Positions 1-6,283 of a DNA stretch of 8,217 nucleotides are shown here, one piece after another (positions within the stretch are counted from its first letter, which is position 1; every line of letters begins with the position of its first letter). The position numbers and the translations under genes are program-made. Origin of the DNA: Clostridia bacterium (lineage in GTDB: Bacteria > Bacillota > Clostridia > Oscillospirales > RGIG577); assembly GCA_017419325.1 (NCBI GenBank), contig JAFOLN010000237.1, forward strand, positions 1 to 8,217, written 5' to 3'. A model generated the notes under the pieces. It did not search any database. It saw nothing but the letters and a program-made list of their open reading frames with translations, and was not told where the DNA came from.

Positions 1-1
1 C

Positions 2-1036
2 CTATAAGTTCACGATGTCGAAGCCCGCCGCCTTTGAAAGCCTGTTGTTTATCGCCATGCCGAGCCCCCGGGTGTCGCCCGTGGCGTATACGAAGATTCG
101 TTTTACGGGCTCTGAGTCAAAGGCGCGAAGCGCCGAAAATATGTGCGAGCTTTGGGAAAGCAGGTCGTCTCTTCGTCCGTAGGTATGTATATACGGCGTA
201 AGCGGGCGAAAGACAGCCTCGCACTCGTCGAAGCACATTATGCCGAGCCCCGCCTTGTCCGCGTGCGCCTCTATGTAGCGCGCCGCGTCGGCCGCGCCGC
301 CCGTGATGAGCGTAACGGGGGCCTTGGGCGCGTAGTGGCGGTACTTCATGCCGGGGGAGAGCACGCGCTCGCCCGCGTCCGGCGTACGGTTAAAGTCGGC
401 CGCCCGCGCTTCGGGCGCGATTTTCTTTATCATCTCCAGCGTTACGCCGCCGGGACGAAGGATAACGGGCACGTCGCCCGTGAGATTCAGGACCGTCGAT
501 TCCACGCCTATCTCGCATTCGCCGCCGTCTAAGACCGCGTCTATGCGTCCGTCCATATCCAAAAGCACATGGGCGGCGCAGGTGGGGCTCGGTTTCCCCG
601 AGGTATTTGCGGACGGCGCGGCCAGAGGCAGACCCGCCTCAAGTATGAGCGCCTGCGCCGTCTTATTGGACGGGAAGCGTATGCCCACGCTGTCAAGGCC
701 GCAGGTCACAACGTCCGGGATGACGGGACGCTTTTTTAAGATGACGGTAAGCGGCCCCGGCCAGAATGCCCGGGCGATATTTCGCGCCATGTCGGATATG
801 TCGGTGCACAGCTCGTCGAGCATGGCAATGTCGGCGATGTGGACTATGAGCGGATTGTCCTGCGGGCGTCCCTTCGCCCTGAATATATTTTCCACGGCCG
901 CCTCGTCAAAGGCGTTCGCCGCAAGGCCGTACACCGTTTCGGTGGGCATTGCAACGAGGCCGCCGCGCTTTATTATGCCTGCCGCCGTCCTTACGGCGGC
1001 TGCGTCTTTCTTCGGGTCAAGCCTGAGTGTTTCCAT
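2..1036 (-). CDS. ywlC: L-threonylcarbamoyladenylate synthase, Sua5/YwlC type
   Basis: Predicted cytosolic enzyme that makes threonylcarbamoyl-AMP from threonine, bicarbonate and ATP, the first step of t6A37 modification in tRNAs reading ANN codons. The 344-residue product has the two-domain Sua5 layout rather than the short TsaC form. The N-terminal YrdC-like domain (about 10-200) carries PTETVYGL at 31-38 and KGRPQDNPL at 55-63. A linker with SPGMKYRHYAP (227-237) leads to the C-terminal Sua5 domain, which ends in ATGDTRGLGMAINNRLSKAA. The gene is complete, with a TAG stop at 2-4. A TTG start at 1051 is possible, but AGGAAGGA at 1041-1048 lies inside that extension and places the start at ATG 1036. 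It follows prfA by 19 bases, so it is probably the last visible gene of the DUF951-prfA operon. prfA followed by ywlC is a familiar order in Bacillota. Confidence 0.95.
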   Translation of the reverse strand: METLRLDPKKDAAAVRTAAGIIKRGGLVAMPTETVYGLAANAFDEAAVENIFRAKGRPQDNPLIVHIADIAMLDELCTDISDMARNIARAFWPGPLTVILKKRPVIPDVVTCGLDSVGIRFPSNKTAQALILEAGLPLAAPSANTSGKPSPTCAAHVLLDMDGRIDAVLDGGECEIGVESTVLNLTGDVPVILRPGGVTLEMIKKIAPEARAADFNRTPDAGERVLSPGMKYRHYAPKAPVTLITGGAADAARYIEAHADKAGLGIMCFDECEAVFRPLTPYIHTYGRRDDLLSQSSHIFSALRAFDSEPVKRIFVYATGDTRGLGMAINNRLSKAAGFDIVNL

Positions 1037-1055
1037 ACGGTCCTTCCTCAAAATA

Positions 1056-2129
1056 TCAGCCCTGTGTGCTTTGGTTAAGCTTCTCGGCCTGGTCGTTCGT
1101 TATGAGCGCGTCTATCATCTCGTCGAGGGCGCCGTTTAGGAAGGCCTCAAGCTTATAGAGCGTAAGCCCTATGCGGTGGTCGCTTATGCGCCCCTGGGGG
1201 TAGTTGTAGGTGCGGATGCGCTCGCTTCTGTCGCCCGTGCCCACCTGGCTCTTTCGCTCCTTCGCAATGGCGTCGGTCTGCTCGGCGAGGCTTGCCTCGT
1301 AGAGCTTTGAACGGAGCACCTTCATGGCCTTGTCGCGGTTCTTGTGCTGGCTTCGCTCGTCCTGGCATTCCACAACTATGCCCGTGGGCAGGTGGGTTAT
1401 GCGTATGGCGGACTCCGTTTTGTTTACGTGCTGGCCGCCCGCGCCCGACGCGCGGAACGTGTCTATCTGAAGGTCGGAGGGGTTTATCTCCACCTCCACG
1501 TCCTCCACCTCGGGCAGCACCGCAACGGTGACGGTGGAGGTGTGTATGCGGCCGCTTGACTCGGTCTCCGGCACGCGCTGAACGCGGTGTACGCCGCTTT
1601 CGAACTTGAGGCGCGAATACGCGCCCGCGCCGTCTATCATAAAGGAGACCTCCTTTATGCCGCCGAGCTCCGTTTCGTTTATGTTGATTATCTCGGTCTT
1701 CCAGTGCTTCGCCTCGGCGTACATCGTATACATGCGGTAGAGGTTGTACGCGAAAAGCGCGGCCTCCTCGCCGCCGGCGCCGCCGCGTATCTCGATGATA
1801 ACGCCCTTTTCGTCGTTCGGGTCCTTGGGAAGGAGCAGAATCTTTAGCTCCTCCTCGATGCGGGGGATGGCTTCGGTCAGTTCGTTTAACTCCTCCTGCA
1901 CCATTTCCTTAAAGTCGCGCTCAAGCTTTCCCGAGAGAAGCTCCCGCGCCTCCTCGGCGCCGTCAAGGGCGGCCTTGTATTCGTTTATCTTTTCCACAAG
2001 GGGAGTAAGGCTCTTTTGCTCCTTCATGAGCGACTTTAATTTATTCTGATCCGACACTATTTCAACGTCGTTGAGTTTTTCGTTTATTTCATTGTAATGC
2101 TCAAGTATGGGATAAAGTTTTTCAAGCAA
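1056..2129 (-). CDS. prfA: Peptide chain release factor 1 (RF1)
   Basis: Class I release factor that recognises UAA and UAG in the ribosomal A site and triggers peptidyl-tRNA hydrolysis. The 357-residue product is full length for the family. An N-terminal helical domain (1-105) is followed by the RF-1 domain. Codon recognition is marked by the PxT tripeptide PET (187-189) within RVPETESSGRIHTS; this is the RF1 form, since RF2 has SPF here. The catalytic GGQ is at 231-233 in RASGAGGQHVNK, where the Gln is normally N5-methylated by PrmC. The start is TTG at 2129, the only sensible choice because GAGGTG lies seven bases upstream and residues LEKLYPILEHY align with RF1 N termini. The prmC gene, often next to prfA, is not beside it here. 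It lies 26 bases after the DUF951 gene and shares its promoter. Confidence 0.98.
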   Translation of the reverse strand: MLEKLYPILEHYNEINEKLNDVEIVSDQNKLKSLMKEQKSLTPLVEKINEYKAALDGAEEARELLSGKLERDFKEMVQEELNELTEAIPRIEEELKILLLPKDPNDEKGVIIEIRGGAGGEEAALFAYNLYRMYTMYAEAKHWKTEIININETELGGIKEVSFMIDGAGAYSRLKFESGVHRVQRVPETESSGRIHTSTVTVAVLPEVEDVEVEINPSDLQIDTFRASGAGGQHVNKTESAIRITHLPTGIVVECQDERSQHKNRDKAMKVLRSKLYEASLAEQTDAIAKERKSQVGTGDRSERIRTYNYPQGRISDHRIGLTLYKLEAFLNGALDEMIDALITNDQAEKLNQSTQG

Positions 2130-2155
2130 GCGTATACACCTCTGTATTTATGTTT

Positions 2156-2341
2156 TTAAGTACCGGGCCTTATGACGGCGCGGATGTTTTTTTCTATCTT
2201 AGAACGGGGGACGAGCACCACATGTCCGCAGCCCTCGCACTTTAAGCGAAGCTCGATGCCGCCGCGCAGCACCTGCCACCGTTTTTCGCCGCAGGGGTGG
2301 GGCTTTTTAAGCTCAAGGATATCACCGGGGCGTATGTCCAT
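2156..2341 (-). CDS. DUF951 family small protein
   Basis: A 61-residue cytosolic protein recognised as DUF951, a small family widespread in Bacillota with no established function. Three cysteines are visible: Cys17 in HPCGEKRW, and Cys35 and Cys38 in CEGCGH, followed by a conserved-looking basic stretch VPRSKIEKNIRAVI. The CxxC plus a third Cys and nearby His39 suggest a zinc-ribbon-like fold or nucleic-acid binding, but this is inference. The N-terminal MDIRPGDILELKKPHPCG is typical of the family. The ATG at 2341 has a very strong GAGGAGG site just upstream. It is the first gene of the operon with prfA and the Sua5 gene, which hints at a translation-related role without proving it. Confidence 0.9.
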   Translation of the reverse strand: MDIRPGDILELKKPHPCGEKRWQVLRGGIELRLKCEGCGHVVLVPRSKIEKNIRAVIRPGT

Positions 2342-2388
2342 ATGCGTTCCTCCTCATTTTTATGCGGCGCAAAAATTACTATCATAAT

Positions 2389-2417
2389 ATTATACTGCAA
2401 GAGCGGGCATATTTCAA
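2389..2417 (-). promoter_or_regulatory. Sigma-A-type promoter for the DUF951-prfA-ywlC operon
   Basis: On the minus strand the -35 box TTGAAA (2412-2417) and a perfect -10 box TATAAT (2389-2394) are separated by exactly 17 bases. Transcription would begin near 2382, giving a leader of about 40 bases before the DUF951 ATG at 2341. No other operon promoter is apparent, and the two following intergenic gaps (26 and 19 bases) are too short to hold strong ones. Confidence 0.8.
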
Positions 2418-2438
2418 GGAAAAGCAGGTCAAATTTGT

Positions 2439-2447
2439 TGTTATATT
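2439..2447 (+). promoter_or_regulatory. Possible extended -10 promoter for the S1-domain gene
   Basis: The plus strand reads TGTTATATT, a match to the extended -10 form TGnTATAAT with one mismatch. No good -35 box lies 16-18 bases upstream. The predicted start near 2454 would give a leader of about 58 bases before the ATG at 2512. Its position directly behind the divergent TTGAAA/TATAAT promoter is plausible for a divergent promoter pair. This is a motif match only. Confidence 0.35.
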
Positions 2448-2511
2448 GCGAACCTGTCCCCTCATATATTTATACGCAAAGGCAAATATATGTAAAAGGA
2501 CGGGTGAACGG

Positions 2512-3441
2512 ATGAAAACAGATTATTACCCGGAGGGTATACTCTACGGGACCGGGGAGAACGCGGCGTATGTATCAGGGCTTTCGGGGCTTACGGAGGC
2601 ATACCGCACCGGGACGGTAATAGAGGAAAAGCCGATAATGTCCACAAGCTCCCATGAGCTTGTGTTCGCCTTCGGCGGCCATACCGCCGTCATGGCGAGG
2701 GAGGACTGCGAATACGCGCCCGAGGGGCGGGAAATAAAGGACATAGCCGTGATATCGCGCGTAAACAAGCCCACCTGCTTTGTGGTGACCGACATGGACA
2801 TGACGGCGGGGGAGCCGAGGATAGTCATCTCGCGGCGGGAGGCGCAGCGGCGTTTTGTAAGCTTTGCGTGCGCGAACCTCCGCCCCGGCGACGTTATGGG
2901 GGCGAGGGTCACGCATCTTGAGCCCTTCGGCGCGTTCGTTGACGTGGGCTGCGGCGTCGTGTCCCTCATTCCCACGGAGAGCATATCGGTGTCTCGCATA
3001 TCCCACCCCGCCGACCGCTTCGAGCGGGGGCAGGATATACTTGTGGTCTTAAAGGGCATAGACAGGGGGAGCGGCCGCTTTTTCGTAAGCCATAAGGAGC
3101 TTCTCGGCACATGGGAAGAGAACGCCGCCGCCTTTTGCGCGGGGCAGACGGTCATGGGAGTCATACGAAGCGTCGAGTCATACGGCGTGTTCGTTGAGCT
3201 TGCGCCGAATCTCGTGGGGCTTTGCGAATACCGCCCCGACGCGGTGATAAACCGTCTCGCGGCGGTCTATATAAAGAGCATAATCCCCGAAAAGATGAAG
3301 ATAAAGCTGTCCATCGTGGAGCTTTTCAGAGAGAAGGACGCGCCGCATCCCCTTGATTATTTCGTGCTCGACCACATCGACTGCTGGCGTTATACGCCGA
3401 AGGGATACGAAAAGAGGATAATAGAGGAGCGGTTCGGATAG
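2512..3441 (+). CDS. S1 RNA-binding domain protein (ribosomal protein S1-like)
   Basis: A 309-residue cytosolic protein of the small S1-like type found in Clostridia, often annotated as 30S ribosomal protein S1. Three S1/OB-fold-like units can be seen. The first is degenerate (about 31-110: TGTVIEEKPIM through VISRREAQRRF). The second is canonical (about 123-200: LRPGDVMGARVTHLEPFGAFVDVGCGVVSLIP to VSHKELLGTW). The third is about 211-285: GQTVMGVIRSVESYGVFVELAPNLVGLCEY and following. The likely role is single-stranded RNA binding in translation or RNA turnover, but its exact role is unknown. The frame is open upstream to 2362, yet ATG 2512 is preferred: the family-like sequence MKTDYYPEGILYGTGEN begins there and the upstream residues look non-coding. 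The ribosome site is weak (AAAGGA at 2495-2500 or GGGTG at 2502-2506). spoIIP follows after 87 bases, so co-transcription is possible. Confidence 0.85.
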   Translation: MKTDYYPEGILYGTGENAAYVSGLSGLTEAYRTGTVIEEKPIMSTSSHELVFAFGGHTAVMAREDCEYAPEGREIKDIAVISRVNKPTCFVVTDMDMTAGEPRIVISRREAQRRFVSFACANLRPGDVMGARVTHLEPFGAFVDVGCGVVSLIPTESISVSRISHPADRFERGQDILVVLKGIDRGSGRFFVSHKELLGTWEENAAAFCAGQTVMGVIRSVESYGVFVELAPNLVGLCEYRPDAVINRLAAVYIKSIIPEKMKIKLSIVELFREKDAPHPLDYFVLDHIDCWRYTPKGYEKRIIEERFG

Positions 3442-3528
3442 AAAAATGCGCCCTCCGCCGCGATTCTCTCATTTTCTCCATGACCCTTGAATAATAATTA
3501 TAAATACCGTAAAAGGGAGGACACAAAA

Positions 3529-4731
3529 ATGAGAAGATACATACACAGACGTCCCTTCGGACGGAGAAGGGACGCCCCGAAGCGGCGCGCCGCAGGTGCG
3601 GCGCTTACCCTCTGCGCTGCGGCGGCCGTTTTATTGTTCATTGGAGCGGGGGCCGAAAGCGACTTTGTTATAACGGGCGGCGGCGAAAGGCGGGCGGCCG
3701 TTCTCAATATGGCGATAGACCATACGCTGTCGGTCACGCCCGTTTTTCGCGCCCATAAGCGTTCCATGGAGGACGGGGGCGCGGGCGCGAACAAAAGCCC
3801 CACTGACGGGCGTGAGACGGTCGCGGCAGATACACCCGCCTCGGACGGAGGGAGCAGGGAGGGCGGCGCGGCCGTGGAGCTTTCCTCGGGCGGTGAGGTC
3901 TCGCCCTCGCCTGCCGTCGCATATGAGGAGGCACCGCAGGGGAACGCGTATAAAATAGAGGACGTGACGCTTTCTCCGAAAAGCCCGGAGGGGTACGTGG
4001 CGGCGGATAATCTTTATATAATAAACAGTACGAGGTTCGGCATTGACCCGCAGTCGCTCCTTTCCTCGCCGCTCCCCTTTTCATACAATGAAAACGAGAT
4101 GCAGGTGCTTATAATCCACACCCATACGACGGAGAGCTATTCCCCGGACGGCGCCGCGTTCTACGGCGAGGGCGACGAGACGCGCACCCTTGACTGCGAC
4201 AAGAACGTGGTGCGCGTGGGGGAGGAGATGCGGCGCGTGCTTGAGAGCCGCGGCATAAACGTGTACCACGACATGACGGTACACGACTATCCGTCGTACA
4301 ACGGCTCCTACACCCGCGCCCTTGAGACGATAAACGCCCGACTCAAAGAGTATCCCTCGATAAAGATAGTTCTCGACGTTCACCGCGACGCCATCGTGGA
4401 CGCCGACGGCACGAAGTACCGCCCCGTTGTGGAATACGGCGGCACGCGGTACGCGCAGATGCTCCTTTGCATGGGCTCAAGCGAGGGCGGGCTTGAGCAT
4501 AAGGACTGGCAGACGAACCTGTCCTTTGCCGTGAAGCTCCAAAAGAAGCTGTGCGACGCCATGCCCGGCCTTATGCGCCCGCTTGCATTGAAAAAGGAGC
4601 GCTACAACCAGCACGCCGCGCCGGGAAGCCTCATAATCGAGGTGGGAAGCGACGCGAACAGCATTGAGGAGGCGCTCTGCTCGTCGAGAATGTTCGCGCA
4701 GGCCGTGGCGGACGTTTTGAAGGGTGAATGA
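3529..4731 (+). CDS. spoIIP: Stage II sporulation protein P (SpoIIP), peptidoglycan amidase/endopeptidase
   Basis: SpoIIP is the membrane-anchored hydrolase of the DMP complex (SpoIID, SpoIIM, SpoIIP), which thins septal peptidoglycan and drives engulfment of the forespore. In the family it has both amidase and endopeptidase activity. The 400-residue product starts with a basic cytoplasmic stretch (RRPFGRRRDAPKRR), then one membrane segment at about 20-41. A low-complexity Gly/Ser/Glu-rich linker (about 85-140) follows, then the catalytic domain (about 190-400). Conserved zinc-amidase-like motifs are HTHTTESY (197-204), DVHRDA (283-288), NQH (360-362) and IIEVG with Glu371. ATG 3529 is chosen over an in-frame start at 3487 because GGGAGG (3515-3520) sits eight bases before it. 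In Bacillus subtilis the gene is sigma-E controlled; no clear sigma-E or sigma-A promoter was found in the 87 bases upstream. The SpoIID and SpoIIM genes are not in this window. Confidence 0.95.
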   Translation: MRRYIHRRPFGRRRDAPKRRAAGAALTLCAAAAVLLFIGAGAESDFVITGGGERRAAVLNMAIDHTLSVTPVFRAHKRSMEDGGAGANKSPTDGRETVAADTPASDGGSREGGAAVELSSGGEVSPSPAVAYEEAPQGNAYKIEDVTLSPKSPEGYVAADNLYIINSTRFGIDPQSLLSSPLPFSYNENEMQVLIIHTHTTESYSPDGAAFYGEGDETRTLDCDKNVVRVGEEMRRVLESRGINVYHDMTVHDYPSYNGSYTRALETINARLKEYPSIKIVLDVHRDAIVDADGTKYRPVVEYGGTRYAQMLLCMGSSEGGLEHKDWQTNLSFAVKLQKKLCDAMPGLMRPLALKKERYNQHAAPGSLIIEVGSDANSIEEALCSSRMFAQAVADVLKGE

Positions 4732-4750
4732 GGATAAAACACGCCGCGCC

Positions 4751-4779
4751 TTGCAAAATCCATGCCCTTATGGTATACT
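4751..4779 (+). promoter_or_regulatory. Extended -10 promoter of the SLH carboxypeptidase gene
   Basis: The -35 box TTGCAA (4751-4756) and the -10 box TATACT (4774-4779) are 17 bases apart. TGG directly before the -10 completes the extended element TGnTATACT. Transcription should begin near 4786, giving a leader of about 58 bases that contains both direct repeats described separately. The promoter starts 20 bases after the spoIIP stop, so the carboxypeptidase can be expressed independently of sporulation, as expected for a vegetative cell-wall enzyme. Confidence 0.7.
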
Positions 4780-4787
4780 TTCAGGGA

Positions 4788-4806
4788 AAAAATGCGCAAA
4801 AATGCG
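4788..4806 (+). repeat. Short direct repeat AAAAATGCG (two copies)
   Basis: AAAAATGCG occurs at 4788-4796 and again at 4798-4806, a 10-base period. It lies between the promoter and the 16-bp tandem repeat. It may be chance in an A-rich leader, a replication-slippage product, or a regulator site. Nothing in the sequence decides between these. Confidence 0.5.
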
Positions 4807-4838
4807 TTTTCCAAAGGGTGATTTTTCCAAAGGGTGAT
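4807..4838 (+). repeat. Perfect 16-bp tandem duplication covering the Shine-Dalgarno region
   Basis: TTTTCCAAAGGGTGAT is present twice, head to tail and without mismatch, at 4807-4822 and 4823-4838. Each unit carries the AAAGGGTGAT ribosome-binding core. Only the second copy is at normal distance (AGGGTG ends seven bases before the GTG start at 4844). The first is a displaced extra site. Confidence 0.9.
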
Positions 4839-4843
4839 GGAAT

Positions 4844-6283
4844 GTGAAAACGACGAAGCGCCGCCGTATCGCGGCGCTGTGCTTTATTTTAATTCTTACG
4901 ATACTTGCGTCGGCGGGCGTTCCCGCGCTGGCCGCGCCCCAGCAGCCGTCGGTCACGGCGTCGGGGGCCATTGTCATAGACTTTGACACGGGCGGCGCGT
5001 ATTTTGAAAAGAACGCGGACACGGCGCGCCCCGCCGCCAGCATGACGAAGGTGATGAGCGCGTACATAGTGTTCGAGGAGATGGCCTCGGGCAGGCTCTC
5101 AAAGGACACATACGTAAAAATCAGCTCCCACGCCGCCGAGGTGTCAAACAATACGGCGTACTCGGGCTATGAGCTTTTCACGGCGGGAGACAAATACAAG
5201 GTCGATACGCTTTTAAAGCTTGTGTTCACCGCCTCGGGCAACGCCTCGATGATCGCCCTTGCGGAGCATATATCGGGCAGCGAGGACGAATTTGTGAAGC
5301 GCATGAATAAAAAGGCCTCGGCGATAGGCCTTTCGGCCAAATTCGGCGACTGCTGCGGCCTTAAGGACTCCGGAAGCAGCGTAAGCCCCAGAGACATGGC
5401 GCTTCTTTGCCAGCAGATAATAAGGGACTACCCCGGAGTGCTCAAGTACTCCTCGCTTAAGAGCTACGAATTCGGCGGGCGCACCTTTAAATCCACAAAT
5501 CTTCTTCTTGTAAACGGTACGGTTAAGGGCATTGACGGCCTTAAAACGGGCACGACGAGCGGCGCGGGCTGCTGCTTTGCCGCAACCGCAAAGCAGAACG
5601 GAAAGCGCATGATAGCCGTTGTCATGAACTCGCAGGACAATAGTAGCCGCGCCTCCGACTGTAAGAAGCTTCTTGAGTACGCCTTTGAATGCGCGTCGTC
5701 GGGAGGCGGGGGCACAAGTACGCCCGCGCCGAAGCCGCCCGAGAACACGGTGTCCGAATGGGCGAAAAGCGAGGTGTCCGCGGCGAAGGAAGCGGGACTT
5801 GTGCCGGGAAGCCTTTCCTCGAATTATACCGCTCCCGTATCGCGCATAGAAGCGGTTCATATGTTCATAAGCCTTCTTGAGGGCGCAAGCGGCAAGACGG
5901 CAGAGGAGCTTATGGCCGAGCGGGGAGTCTCGCCCCAGAGCGGAGCGTTCTCCGACTCGTCAGACGCCGACGTGCTTTGTGCGAACGCGCTCGGGCTTAT
6001 AAACGGCGTGGGCTCGGGAAAATTTGACCCGAACGGCACCCTCACCCGCGCGCAGGCGGCCGCCGTTGTAACCAGGGCGGCGGGAGTGCTTGGCACGGAG
6101 ACCGCGGGCTACTCCCACGGATTTTCGGACGCGGCGAACCACTGGGTAAGCGGCGAGCTTGGCTGGAGCGTTCACGCGGGCGTTATAAAGGGCGTTGACG
6201 CCGACCGCTTCGACCCGGACGGAAAGCTCACGACAGAGCAGGCGATAGTCATAGCGTACCGCGCTCTCGCGGCGTTAAGATAA
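4844..6283 (+). CDS. Exported serine D-alanyl-D-alanine carboxypeptidase with C-terminal SLH repeats
   Basis: A peptidase family S11 enzyme (PBP5/DacF-like) that removes the terminal D-Ala of peptidoglycan pentapeptides outside the membrane. The 479-residue product has a Sec signal peptide with a basic start (KTTKRRR), a hydrophobic core and likely cleavage after VPALA (residue 30). The catalytic domain (about 33-282) carries all three active-site motifs: SMTK (nucleophile Ser66, Lys69), SGN (131-133) and KTG (234-236). A Gly/Thr/Pro linker (about 286-300) replaces the usual PBP5 C-terminal beta domain and amphipathic membrane anchor. Three SLH repeats follow: a degenerate one (about 303-346, WAKSEVSAAKEAGLVPG...), then about 367-415 (NGVGSGKFDPNGTLTRAQ) and about 426-476 (KGVDADRFDPDGKLTTEQA). 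These probably bind cell-wall polymer. The start is GTG at 4844, supported by AGGGTG seven bases before it. It has its own promoter and ends at a strong terminator. Confidence 0.93.
   Translation: MKTTKRRRIAALCFILILTILASAGVPALAAPQQPSVTASGAIVIDFDTGGAYFEKNADTARPAASMTKVMSAYIVFEEMASGRLSKDTYVKISSHAAEVSNNTAYSGYELFTAGDKYKVDTLLKLVFTASGNASMIALAEHISGSEDEFVKRMNKKASAIGLSAKFGDCCGLKDSGSSVSPRDMALLCQQIIRDYPGVLKYSSLKSYEFGGRTFKSTNLLLVNGTVKGIDGLKTGTTSGAGCCFAATAKQNGKRMIAVVMNSQDNSSRASDCKKLLEYAFECASSGGGGTSTPAPKPPENTVSEWAKSEVSAAKEAGLVPGSLSSNYTAPVSRIEAVHMFISLLEGASGKTAEELMAERGVSPQSGAFSDSSDADVLCANALGLINGVGSGKFDPNGTLTRAQAAAVVTRAAGVLGTETAGYSHGFSDAANHWVSGELGWSVHAGVIKGVDADRFDPDGKLTTEQAIVIAYRALAALR

Noticed and set aside
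143..1139. Plus-strand open frames of 129, 263 and 79 codons across the Sua5 gene
   Set aside because: They are antisense to a clear, motif-bearing gene, have low-complexity Arg/Ala/Ser-rich products and no ribosome site. Long antisense frames are expected in GC-rich DNA.
2362..2511. Upstream in-frame extension of the S1-domain gene
   Set aside because: The 50 extra residues come from AT-rich DNA holding the divergent promoters and do not resemble the family. ATG 2512 begins family-like sequence.
2544..3164. Minus-strand 206-codon frame opposite the S1-domain gene
   Set aside because: It has no recognisable domain, and the opposite strand codes for clear S1 repeats.
3487..3528. Earlier in-frame start for SpoIIP
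   Set aside because: It would place GGGAGG (3515-3520) inside the coding region. That site is ideally spaced for ATG 3529.
3442..3528. Sigma-E or sigma-A promoter before spoIIP
   Set aside because: TTGAAT and AT-rich hexamers occur, but any pairing puts the start within or next to the ribosome site. No convincing sigma-E pair was found.
4788..4838. CRISPR-like or mobile-element origin for the leader repeats
   Set aside because: There are only two adjacent copies of each unit, no spacers, no inverted ends and no transposase nearby. Slippage duplication is simpler.
4751..4843. Riboswitch or structured leader before the carboxypeptidase gene
   Set aside because: The leader is only about 58 bases and shows direct repeats, not paired stems or a known aptamer.
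5213..5860. Minus-strand 215-codon frame opposite the carboxypeptidase gene
   Set aside because: The product is Arg/Ala-rich without family features and lies over the SMTK/SGN/KTG enzyme, so it is a shadow.
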